Assembly: GCA_900088475.1 (NCBI GenBank)
Contig: FLMG01003938.1
Location: 1 to 22,929, forward strand
Source of the DNA: Hyphochytrium catenoides
Lineage: Eukaryota; Sar; Hyphochytriomycetes; Hyphochytriales; Hyphochytriaceae
DNA length: 22,929 nucleotides
Reading direction: 5' to 3'
The position numbers and the translations under genes were made by a program. Every line of letters starts with the position of its first letter. Position 1 is the stretch's first letter. Of the stretch, positions 1 through 10,503 are shown in pieces. The notes under the pieces were generated by a model. That model was not told where the DNA came from. It ran no database searches and saw nothing but the letters and a program-made list of their open reading frames with translations.

Positions 1-282
1 AGCCACGGGCCATTTCGATCCCGAGAGTTGAGGCTTGTTGACCCATGGATATATATCTTGCGGCTTCCTCTACTACACCCACCGTCCGTAGGGAGTTCTC
101 TTAGCGAAAGCCACGAAATCCAACTCTTAGCGTCAGGAGGATGGAGATAAATGTTCACTAGATGACTCATGTTTGGTGTTGCAAGGGAAAGCCTTGGCCT
201 GTCTTCTCGCCGCTCGGCTATGACGTGACTCCTCGGAGGGTGCATGCGGCGCTCACTGTGTACTTTAGCTAATCACTTGCAG

Positions 283-381
283 TACATAGTGTATGAGGAC
301 TCCACCAAGATATTTGACCTGCAGCGTGTGACTGCTGGGGACATTGGTCTGAAGACGAGCTGTGTTGAGAGTGATGAGTGA
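283..381 (+). CDS. Probable terminal exon of an unrecognised upstream gene (partial)
   Basis: After a plausible 3' splice site (branch-like ctaat, then cacttgcag, ending at 282) an open frame runs 32 codons to TGA at 379-381. It begins YIVYEDSTKIFDLQRV and ends with an acidic tail, CVESDE. I do not recognise the family. The gene would enter from the left edge, but no convincing preceding exon is visible in 1-240. A second frame opens at about 353 and contains an ATG at 374 (MSDKEYLEFYRQ, acidic). It runs to 613 and could be the true coding frame instead. Only the splice-site context and the protein-like composition support the call. Confidence 0.3.
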   Translation, partial: YIVYEDSTKIFDLQRVTAGDIGLKTSCVESDE

Positions 382-885
382 CAAGGAGTATCTCGAGTTC
401 TACAGACAATCTGAGGAAGGAGATCATGAGGACCTCGAAGCGCTTACATTGAGTGATCATCATTTCTTTACTTTCGATAGTTTCTTTACTGCAAGCCCCA
501 CCAACGATAGTTGCAATGACATAGTTTCATTCAGAAAGATTCGCAGCATCTATACGAAGGGTGTGGTGTGGAATAGGGGAGAGCGGTGGAAATCGACAAC
601 AACACAAACTTGATGAAGATACCGGTTGACAGATTGACGAAGCTCTAGATATGAAGCTTGTTCTCTGTGCATCGTGAAGCTTGTTCTCTGTGCATCGTGA
701 AGGCCAACTGCACAGATAAAGGAGGCTTGGACGTGCGAGGCAGCATTGAGCGCGTCCCCGCCAAAAGAGGTGTTCAGTGAAAGGCCTGAACTAGACTCCC
801 TCGTGGTGACATCCCTAGAGTCGTGTCTATTAGGAGCTAAGGATTGACCTTTGAGTTCACCCTTGCTGGGAGTGGGTCACACAGG
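382..885. other. Intergenic region upstream of SF3B3
   Basis: This stretch lies between the putative terminal exon and the SF3B3 start codon. It contains the 23-bp tandem duplication at 652-702 and an unassigned open frame to 613. No TATA-like or other promoter element stands out. It presumably holds the 3' end of the left gene and the promoter and 5' UTR of SF3B3. Confidence 0.5.
652..702. repeat. 23-bp direct tandem repeat, about 2.2 copies
   Basis: The unit, starting tgaagcttgttctctgtgca, occurs at 652-674 and again identically at 675-697, followed by the first five bases of a third copy (698-702). It sits in non-coding sequence about 180 bp before the SF3B3 start codon. Perfect identity suggests a recent slippage or duplication event. 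Confidence 0.95.
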
Positions 886-3800
886 ATGCACCTGCTTTCA
901 CTATCTCTCCAGCCGCCCACAGCGATTTCCACTGCAATCTATGGGAGCTTCACGGGTCCCCGGGTAGGCCAATTTGGAAGTACAGGAATGCTGATTAGGA
1001 GTTGGCTAAAGATGATAACTGCCTCAGGTCCAAGAGTTTCTTGTGGCCAGGGGAAAAGTGATAGACCTTATTCGGCCGAATGATGAGGGCGTGCTGCAAA
1101 CTATTTGCTCCGCGCAAACATTCAGTGTTGTCAGGTCTATCCTACCCTTCAGGTAGTGCGATGTACCACTTTTGTTCGAGACACGGTGGGTTGACATTTT
1201 CTTTAGGTTGCCGGGCAGCTCAAAGGACTATGCAGTCATTGGCTCCGACTCTGGAAAGATCTCCATTTTGGAATATAATTCAGATGCTAGCAAGTTTGAA
1301 GTGCGCCACTGTGAGACCTTTGGCAAGACTGGATGCAGGTCAACGACGTTTCATCAACCCTACCAACAACTGTGAATTCTTACAATTTGATTCATTCTCT
1401 AGGCGAATCACACCCGGCCAGTATCTGGCCGCGGATCCGAAAGGCCGAGCCATCATTATCGGAGCCACAGAAAAACAGAAGCTTGTTTATGTCATGAACA
1501 GAGACGCGTCTGCCAGATTGACGATCGCATCGCCCTTGGAGGCTCACAAGTCCAACACTATTACGTACTCAGTCGTTGGACTCGATGTTGGCTTTGATAA
1601 TCCTGTCTTCGCCTGCATTGAAGTTGACTACTCGGATGCTGACAATGATCCTACAGGTGCATCTCTTCCCTATTGCTAGTAGTAAGAACTGAGCCCTAAC
1701 AATAGGCCTCTGTTAGGAGAAGCTTACGCTGAGATCACGAAGACTTTGACATTCTATCGGTTGGATTTGGGCCTTAACCATGTGACACGAGTCAAAGCTA
1801 TGCCAATTCATAGGAAGTCAAACATGCTAATAGGGGTCCCAGGTGGGACAGATGGGCCAGGTACGATGCTCTCTAGGTCCAATCTCTGCTTTCGAGGGTC
1901 ACACTTAGATGTTCAGGCGGAGTCATAATTTGTGCGGAAAACTGGCTCATTTACAAAAATGAGAACCACCCAGAAGTTTGCACCCCTATACCCCGGCGGG
2001 AAGGGTATCCCATGGATAGAGGGCTCCTCATCGTAGCTGCAGCCTCACATAAGCAACAGAATGTCTTCTTCTGCCTGGCTCAGAGCGAGTTGGGCGATGT
2101 CTATATGGTGAATCTTGTTCACGATGGAGAGACAGTAAAAGACCTCAAGGTAGGGGAGAAGTCAAACGTATTGTCAGCTCAGGGTGTGAAGTTCCGTTGT
2201 TCCACATGACACATTCAGGTCAAGTACTTCGACACTTTACCTGTTGCGAACTCCCTCTGCATTACGAAGAAGGGCCTTCTATTCTTAGCTTCAGAGTTTG
2301 GCAGCCACTTCCTCTATCAGGTACGTCGGAATTGGGTAAGAAGGCTCCTTTGACGACCAGGTCCACTGACTCTTCTGCATCGACAAGTTCCGTGATCAAA
2401 TAGAAGAGGAAAAGTTGGTAGAAGCCTCAGCGGTTACCATGGAGGTCGATGATGAGCTGAACGGGGCAACCGCGGCTCCCAGCTTCCAAGTTCGACCGCT
2501 GACAAATCTGCTGGTGGTAGATGAGATGCAGTCTCTAGCACCTATCACCGATATGAAGGTGGCAGATCTCGGAAAGGAGGAAACTCCGCAGATCTATGCG
2601 CTATGTGGGAGGGGACCCCGGTCCGCACTTAAGGTGCTCAGACACGGGTTATCAGTGACACAGGTACTGCTAGCGGTCAAGTTGCTTTCTGGTATGGTTC
2701 ATCTCTCAATCTCGTCGGCCCTCACTGCCTTGCATCTTGCTTCCTCCTCCTCTTTTTACCTCTCTGCTTACTGCAGGTGGCTTTGGCCGGCCTCCCGGGT
2801 CACGCGACCGGTGTTTGGGCTATCAAGAGTTCTAACGCTGACGAATATGACCGCTACATTATAGTCTCCTTTACGAATGCAACTTTAGTCCTCGCGATTG
2901 GGGAGACCGTGGAAGAAGTTCATGATACTGGTTTCGCTGACAAAGTTCAGACACTCATGGTGTCGCTGTTGGATGATAATGCTTTACTCCAAGTGCATAC
3001 CAACGGCATCCGGCACATTCGACCAGATAAACGGATAAATGAGTGGAAGGCACCGGGCAAAAAGGTGATTGAAAAAGCAACAGCCAATGCGAGGCAGGTG
3101 GTAATTTCTCTGGCTGGTGGGGAGGTGATATACTTTGAGTTGGATGACAGCGGGATGCTGGTAGAAAGGATGAGTCAGGAGCTTGGAGTGGAGATTTCCT
3201 GTCTGGACATTGGAGAGGTGCCCGAAGGGCGCCAGCGCTCCCCTTTCCTCGCTGTTGGTGGCTGGGACAACACAGTCAGGTACCGCTTGTATTTAACCAC
3301 CTCTAAACGGTGTGGTCTATGCGACAGCGCAGTCACATGTGGTCCCCTAGGCTTTTCTCCATGGACCCAACCGATATGTTAACCCAACGTAGCACTCAGG
3401 CTTTGCCTGCACCAGCAGAATCGGTAAAGAGATTTGGTGGCCCGCAACAACCTTATTGACGTGACGTCTTTAACATTCTTCCGTTCCTCTCCACCTTGCC
3501 TATCGCACCTTAGGTTCTCTTGGTCGGTATGTCAGCAGATGGTAATGAGCTGGGCACATCTTACCTCAACGTCGGGTTACACAATGGTGTATTACAGAGG
3601 GCAGAGATTGATCCTTCAAGTGGTAATTAAGGCTGCACAAGATGCGTATACGTTGCATTCTTTCATGCAGTCTAACCGTGACCTCCTCTCAAGGAAACCT
3701 TTCTGACACAAGAACCCGATTTTTGGGCTCGAGGCCTGTCAAGCTTTTCAGAGTAAAGGTTCAGGTGAGCAATAGACGCTTATAGATTCACGTCAACAGC

Positions 3801-6800
3801 ATTGTGCATTGTGCATTTGGATGTCTCCTAGTCTCGTTCCGTAAAATTGCAGGCTGTCGTTTAGCCTTCCCTCATGAGCAAAGGTCAATCAGTAGTCGCA
3901 AGTCCGTTGCTCACCTTTCATCGTTTCGAATACTGGTAGGGCCGCAACGGCGTTCTCGCTCTCTCTAGTCGATCGTGGCTAGCCTATAACTATCAAGGGC
4001 GGTATCATATCACCCCGCTCTCGTACGAAAGCTTGGAGTATGCCTCTAATATATCCTCCGAGCCTTGTGAGGAGGGAATGGTTGCAATCAAAGGAGACAC
4101 CCTCCGGATTCTGTCTGTTGACCGTCTGGGCGAGGTATGACATTGAAATGTGGATTTAGATATCCCTGTAAGACTCTCGATGTTCTTTCGATTTAGTCCT
4201 TGGTTTAGACAGTATTACCTCCTTGAACTCTCTGGCATCTGCACTATAACTGGGTCTTTCAATGAGTCCTAGATCAAGTACCTCATACCTTCTGCCCCCG
4301 CAGATATTCAATCAGCAGGTGGTGCCCTTGACTTACACGCCAAGGAAAATGCTCATTCATCCAAACAGCAAGAACCTCATCATTTTAGAGGGAGACCATA
4401 ATGAACTTTCAAAGGAGGAGAAAGCAGCCCTTGATGCCAACACTTCTGAGGTGAAACTTTAGATTGAGCAGCATTGTAAAGCTGTCTGCTTGACTGCTAT
4501 ATGCCCTTATGTACATACGAGGTCTCTCAAAGCACTATATGACCAACAAGTCTCCCGAGCTTCATGTGTATTGAGCTTTCTTGCTTCCCCTCGGCTCACT
4601 CATGCATTAACGGAGACCCTCCTTTCTCAATCAAGATGCAAGTGGATGAAGAGGAACAGGAGCGCGTTCCTACGAGGGGGCCTGTGCCATCTCAGCCGGG
4701 GCGATGGGCCTCCTGCATCCGGATTCTAGACCCAAGGACTGTAAGTTGGAAAGAATCCTTAGAACAAAAACCTAGCAACCCTTGCTGTCCCCTAGCGCTG
4801 GTCTTTTCTCGTTGCGGATTGTATTCCAAATTAATCATTCATCCTCATTGTGTTCGGTGCTATCAGAAAAAAAGATAGCACCAGGTCTTGCTATCTTACA
4901 CTGTCCATATTTACCTACCCTTCATTTTCACCTTGCTTTTAACTAATCACCACTCAAAATATCAACATGTAAACCTGGGGGTACTAATTGCCCAATCCAA
5001 CAGTCAGAGACCGTGGACGTCGCCGACTTAGAAAAGGACGAGCTAGCTGTTAGTGCTACTACTTGTATCTTCCACGACAGAGGAGGAGAGATTTTTTTGG
5101 TTGTGGGCACAGTAAAGGGCATGAAGCTTCACCCCAGGAGTTCAGACGAGGCATCCGTCAAGGTGTACAGGTAGGTTCGCCCCTAATGTTACTTTTCAAC
5201 TGGGGTTTCATGTACTTCTTATGTTTCAGGTTCATTGAGGATGGTCGACGTTTGGTTCTCCTGCACTCGACACCTGTGGAGGACGCTCCCATGGCTCTTT
5301 GCCAGTTCCAAGGGAGGTAGGCCTATCACATTGATAGTTCCTCTTCATAATTCGCTCACAACTTGCCATGCGATGGCCTGCTGAAGGAATGTATCTACTG
5401 GTTTTAGGCGTAGCTAACTGTTCTGTTATTCACGTCTGTTGCTGAACTCTTCTGATACTCATGGTTTGCTGATTAGGTTATTGGTCTCTGTGGGCAAGGC
5501 CTTGCGTATTTATGACCTAGGGAAGAAGAAACTTCTTAGAAAATGCGAGCAAAAGAACTTTCCAACCTGCATCACAGGTAACCTCTTATCTGCCCTCCGA
5601 TCCTATCTCTTGAACCCTTCCTTCTAGGCCTTTCCCCTCTAACGTCCATAAGCACTTCGACAATACGCTTCGTCCATGCTTGTAGGTGTTCCTAACGACC
5701 TTATTGCGGTTACCCTTGTACTCTAGAAGAACTTCTCCCTTGCCTCCAAGTTAGCAAACCTCTATAGGCGCAGTGTAGTGCTGCGCCTGTGTTTCTGAAA
5801 GTCCTCTCTTGCACCACTCTTTCTAGGCCTTCACGCAGCAGGAGACAGAATTTACGTGTCAGACCTCTATGAAAGCGTGCTCTTTGTGAAGTATAAACGT
5901 CACGAGAATCAGCTTGTTATCTTCTCGGATGATAGCAACCCAAGATTAATGACCTGCCTAGCACCACTAGATTATGATACTGTAGCTGGTGCGGACAAGT
6001 TTGGGAATGTCTTCGTCCTGAGGTTACCCCGTGAGGTCGGTGACATGCTCTTTCTCTCACAGCGAGTGTTCCTCTCGCCCTTTCTCCTTTCCTTGCCGTG
6101 CTTCTTGAGCTCAATCTGGTGGTCACTCTCCGTCGTCCCTGTCCTTATTCTCGGATGCCCTCTTATTACTGTTTTGCACGTTTTCCTGGCCTTCCATTGG
6201 TGCATCGAAATACGTCTCGATTCGCATGCTCTTCGCTCCCTATAACTTTCAGACAAAGCCTGGCTATCAGTAGTTCTTCTTTGTTTCGTTCACTATGACT
6301 TAGGCTTGTACCTAAATTCCATCTTTGATGGCATTGGACATCTGGGCTTCTACCATCTGCTTCTGACCATTCGCGCCGTCATTTCATCGCGACATTCACT
6401 TCTGTAGGCCTCTGATGACATCGATAATCCGACGGGCAACCGAATCCTGTGGGATTCTGGCGTTCTGAACGGTGCCCCCATTAAACTTGAGACAATCGTG
6501 CAGTTCTACGCAGGCGAAGTGGTCACCTCCATGAGCAAGACTGCCCTAGTACCTGGAGGATCTGAAGCAATTGTTTTCAGCACTATTATGGGAAGGTAAA
6601 GAACCCGTTTGACCGTCGAGAGCTAGCTCTTGCGTACTATGGTTGAGCCGATTTCTCATTCCGCACCTTGCGCCTGACTCTAGCGGTGCATCCATGGTGA
6701 TCTTTCCACTTGCTTGTTACTATCTATTCTGGTTTCCTCCTTCTCCTCTGCACCTTCCTCTCTTTTGGAACTTCTAAGGGATCTCTCAGAGCTCCCACGC

Positions 6801-7235
6801 TCGACGTTGTCTTATTGACTTAATCTCTTCCTTCTGCAGCATTGGGGCCCTGGTTCCATTCGCCTCTCGTGAAGACCTGGACTTCTTTACCCACCTGGAA
6901 ATGTATATGAGACAGGAATCACCCTCCGTAACAGGCAGGGATCATGTCTCCTTCCGGTCTTACTATATGCCCGTCAAGGTAAGAGTAGCCTATATCTTAA
7001 TCCACGTTCAATAGATCTTGTCACTTAGTGGGTTTAAGCGACACTCTCATTGATCCTTGCCATTACTGATGCCGTGACTCACAAAAGTTCCGTTCAGGAT
7101 GTGGTGGATGGAGATCTTTGCGAACAGTTCATGACCTTGCCGCATGGTAAAGTGAAGGACATTGCGGAAAACCTGGACAGGACCCCAGGAGAGGTGATGA
7201 AGAAACTTGAAGACGTCAGGAATAGGCTCCTTTAG
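886..7235 (+). CDS. SF3B3: Splicing factor 3B subunit 3 (SF3b130/SAP130), complete, 22 exons
   Basis: SF3B3 is a core subunit of the U2 snRNP SF3b complex, which recognises the intron branch site; it acts in the nucleus. Its three WD40-like beta-propellers and C-terminal CPSF_A region scaffold SF3B1. Exons: 886-963, 1028-1152, 1207-1338, 1403-1656, 1717-1860, 1917-2149, 2219-2320, 2388-2663, 2777-3279, 3351-3423, 3514-3622, 3694-3764, 3940-4134, 4304-4450, 4636-4740, 5004-5170, 5230-5316, 5477-5577, 5827-6035, 6408-6595, 6840-6978, 7098-7235. They total 3576 nt, giving 1191 residues against about 1217 in human. Family blocks run throughout: [95 protein letters not shown] and, at the end, [10 protein letters not shown] and [18 protein letters not shown]. 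The start ATG matches the family N-terminus, which begins with an MF(L)-type propeller strand. All introns are GT-AG; the weakest donor is gag|gtcggt at 6035. The last exons and the N-terminal propeller are the best conserved. The gene converges on the phosphatase gene. Confidence 0.97.
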
Positions 7236-7362
7236 ATGTTGTGGTGACAGACCTCTAGCAACGGCACCGCCTTCGGGGAGGAGGGCATAAACTTGAGAGA
7301 CCGCCCACGCGATATAAGGCACGGTGTTGGAGGAACTGCAGATAGCAGCAAGCAGCTATAAA
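7236..7362. other. Short convergent intergenic gap
   Basis: Only 127 bp separate the stop codons of SF3B3 (+) and the EF-hand/phosphatase gene (-). Both 3' UTRs and polyadenylation signals must fit here or overlap the opposite gene. No open frame or hairpin of note is visible. Confidence 0.7.
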
Positions 7363-10069
7363 TCATTCATTGAAGTCATCTGGCGGGATCCTCCCGACAT
7401 CTTCCAGCACAATATATGGCCTATAAGGATAATCATTCACGCTCTCTTTTGTGCTCACGCCGCTTAGCACCAGCACGGTGTCGATTCGAGACTCAACACC
7501 AGCAATTACATCTGTGTCCATCCTAAGAGTGAGGGGAGGAGGATTCTCAGACTAGTGATTTAAACCAAGCACATCAATTGAGACCCTTTGCGGCGCACAT
7601 TATCCCATTCGCAGTTCCGAGTACCTGTCCCCACATATGGCAGCCTCCTCTGTATGCAGCCCTAGCCTCCGTAGAGCTTCGCGCATCATAATTGGGTTAG
7701 GTTTTCCACAGAAATACGCTTTTTTGCCTTGGAAGAGAACAGCATGAAGTCAGGACCTATCTAACTTTACCTCTATGTGCGCATATCTCTTGTCAAAGAT
7801 CGTGTTCTAATCCATAAAAAGTACTCGTACCGGTGGCGGTCTCTATCACCTTTACCCAGGCTCCACACGATGGCTCCACACCTCCATTCTCGACGGGATC
7901 AGCTGGATCCACATTTGCGCTGTTTCAAGAAATATCGGGAAGACTTTAGGTAAGAAGCGTTCTAACAGATCGCAAGCGATTCGAACGACTTTGCGTTTGC
8001 GCTTAGGGAACAGTAAACGGTAACAGTGGGGCAGGAAATTATACAATTCAATAATGAAGAGACATGTGAAGAACAGACAAGAATGCCCCTCATTCGATGG
8101 AGCGTACAAGATCGTGTAGAGCCCTTACCCGATTAGCTTCGCGCCTTTGTACACCAGCTGGGTAGCAATGCGGATCTGATCTGTGGAATAGTTGTCGGAC
8201 TCTCCGACGACGACGTAGTCTGGATTCACCTCAACCTCCTTTACACCGACCGTTGCCAGCGCCTCATGTAGTCCTGGGCCACCAACCACGTACGCTGTGC
8301 AATGCCGAGGTTTCTGACTGATCAGAAAGCTCGCTGTGGCTTGAGCGGCGGTGAATATAGACTGTAAAAGGAGTTCGACAATATGAGGTTGAGACTGAAG
8401 GATGGATGTCATGGTAAATCAAGGCATATGAGATAGCATATGATATCGGAGGGCAGAGAGGAGCCACTGGAGAAGTGGTGAAGAGACGAAGTCTAAGCAC
8501 TGCAAGTTTCTATATAAATAATGCATGAAACAGCAGGATAGGGAACTGATAACGATTCCGTCCGGAAAGTAACATAGAGACACAGACAAATAGTCTGATC
8601 GCCCTTCGCAGCCCTACCGTCTCCGGTACGTCTAATCCCATCTTGTGCAACTTTGCCTGGATCATCTTAGGCGTGGCTTTTGAGTTATTAGTAATAAACA
8701 AGAGCTTCTTATCGCGCGCCCGGACCCAGCAGAGAAATCGCCGTACGCCATCGATGAGCTTTCCTCCTCGGTAAATCACACCGTCCATATCACAGAGGTA
8801 GCCTTTCTTTTCACGAAGTAGAAGCGAACGACTGACAAAATCCTAACGTGAGATCGTCAAAATCGAGGGGATATTGTGAGAACAGACCAGGAGACGCCCA
8901 TAGAAGCAAGGCCATCAGAAGATGGGAGTACTGAATGAAGATGCCCTCCCAAGGGAGCGTTCAAGACTTTATAAGATCTCTTGTCTATGGTTGGGAAGGT
9001 AGCAAAGCGCATGGATGGAGAAGAAGGATATGGCATCACCTCATTCAATAGAAGAAGTTGCACGATCCTCTCGATGTCTGTTTTCTGCGAGCTGGTCTCT
9101 ACCAGGGCCAGGAACTCTTGAAAGTTCAATACCCCGTCTCGATCGATATCCACCAGCCTTATATCCGCCTCCACCTTCTCAACATTATGGCCTATATTGA
9201 AGGCTGAGTAGACCTGCACGCCAGGGGAGTAAGAGAAAGTACCAAGGCGCACACGATTGGTAAATGCCACCGGCACACAAGGTTGGTAAGGGTGAACAGA
9301 GAGAAAGGAAAGGAGTCACCTAGGCGTTTTGGACCTAGCTGGAGCAACTGCAAGTAGACAGGGACTAAGATGAAAGAGAAAAACACTCTCTCACACAAGC
9401 TTGAGCTAAACGTGGACACCTCTTCCCTCTAGCAACAGAAAAATATTCAAGGGGTGCTAAAAACATTAGTGAGCGGAACAAACTCAATCGGACGTCGCAT
9501 GGAAGTGTGAGGCTAGTCAGTATAGAACACTTTCTTTCATGGCAGAGGTGAGGAAGCTCCACATAACAGCCACATAGTTTGAGCGGCAAAGAAACTATTG
9601 CTAGCATGCCAACTTCAGGTTGTACCTTGCCCAAGTCACCAACTGAGATCAGTGCATCTCTGTCAGAGTCTAATACGTCAAATACACGTTCTTTCACTAA
9701 GTCGGTCTCAACTTCGGACAAGGTGGAGATGCTGTCTGCCGAGGAGGCAAGGGACCCCAACATGGACGGGGAAATGAGAGAGACATAGGTGTTGAGATTT
9801 TCAGACTGCTGCTCATAGTAAAGAATATATGGGTTACAAGGAAACCTGAGCGCAGATGGGCGATTTCTCTCAATCTCTTCACGGTCTCCATGATCGACAA
9901 CAGCCGGGGCAGCTTCAACAGCAAGTACACAGCAAGGACTTTCTGGCGTCTGATATTGCGATGGTGCGGCCCAAGGCAGCAAGAAAAGGCGATAGTGAAA
10001 GCTCGCTAGTCAGTCGGAGCCATCCCTCTAGGTGGCTTCATAGACGTACACCTTTTGACAGATGCTCAT
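7363..10069 (-). CDS. EF-hand/HAD phosphatase fusion (phosphoglycolate or 4-nitrophenyl phosphatase type)
   Basis: Predicted Mg2+-dependent phosphatase of the HAD superfamily (PGP/PdxP-like, C2a cap) preceded by two EF-hands. Exons in transcript order: 10069-10052, 9949-9626, 9213-9040, 8842-8618, 8361-8129, 7919-7831, 7727-7625, 7522-7363; 441 residues. EF1 loop [12 protein letters not shown] lies at about 100-111 (Ala at position 6, Asp at position 12). EF2 loop [12 protein letters not shown] lies at about 136-147 and is canonical. Spacing from EF1 to EF2 equals that in calmodulin when exons 9626 and 9213 are joined directly. HAD motif I is DMDGVIYRG (Asp190, Asp192), motif II TNNS (223-226), motif III the Lys of GKP (about 363) and motif IV GDRMDTD (387-393), so all catalytic residues are present. 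PGP proteins of animals and yeast are about 310-330 residues and lack EF-hands. The substrate (phosphoglycolate, glycerol 3-phosphate or pyridoxal phosphate) cannot be told. Calcium control is inferred. The first exon (MSICQK) is the first in-frame ATG after a stop but is the least certain part; residues 7-80 match nothing I know. Confidence 0.85.
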
Positions 10070-10503
10070 TAACCCTCCATCGCCTACCAAGATGTCAGTT
10101 CCATCAGCAAGATGGGAGCTCAGTAGAAAGATCCTTAACTCCGTTAGCGGCTCCAAGTGAAACGGAGGAAGGGTTTAGGGCCCAGAACAAGCCTCAAAGG
10201 TCATGAAGCTTAGGATAGAAGCCTGGGCTCTTGGGCTCAAACCATTGACACGACACGAAGTGGCGGTGATGTAAGGAGTAACGAAGCCTCAAGGACTTTG
10301 CAGAGCGCTCTCTGGCAAACAATGATCTAGAAATTAGATAGCCGCGGGCGCGAGCAAAAAGGAAGCCATTTGCTCTGGTACATAGTCAGCGAGTAGGTGC
10401 GGTGGGTCCATCCTCCGTGGCCAACAGAAGACCAATAATGATCCATTCGTAGATAACAGGCTTGTTATCAAGTGAAGCCCCGTGGGCAGTTTACATTTGA
10501 TGT
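10070..10503. other. Intergenic region between two - strand genes
   Basis: This stretch lies between the stop codon of the LRR-IQ gene (10504) and the proposed phosphatase start. The frame of the proposed first exon stays open upstream to about 10161 with no ATG and then meets a stop. Another ATG-led frame at about 10410 (MDPPHLLADYVPEQ, minus strand) closes after 25 codons. An unannotated 5' exon of the phosphatase gene could be hidden here; otherwise I see 3' UTR and promoter only. Confidence 0.5.

Noticed and set aside
3911-3940. tRNA B-box-like gtttcgaatac
   Set aside because: No A box at the right distance and no cloverleaf; it lies in a short SF3B3 intron.
5917-6298. Overlapping open frames on both strands in the 372-nt SF3B3 intron and adjacent exon
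   Set aside because: They are out-of-frame or antisense shadows of an exon with clear SF3B3 homology; no independent start context or family match.
6036-6407. Possible intronic snoRNA in the longest SF3B3 intron
   Set aside because: A tgatgg and a later ctga are present near 6327-6368, but there is no proper C box, no flanking terminal stem and no C'/D' pair.
9192-9362. An extra exon ([12 protein letters not shown]) between the two EF-hands
   Set aside because: Including it lengthens the EF1-EF2 linker by about nine residues, whereas direct joining of 9626 to 9213 gives the exact calmodulin spacing.
8857-9982. A separate small calmodulin-like gene upstream of the phosphatase
   Set aside because: No stop follows EF2 before a good donor (gag|gtgatg at 9040), and the next exon joins in phase 0 to the HAD domain. 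A stand-alone gene would have to end inside what reads as an intron.
10033-10160. WD-repeat-like frame ending KVYVYEAT and a stop on the minus strand
   Set aside because: It resembles a propeller blade only loosely, has no ATG and no upstream exons, and the LRR-IQ gene ends at 10504, leaving no room for a propeller gene. Its end is used instead as the candidate first exon of the phosphatase.
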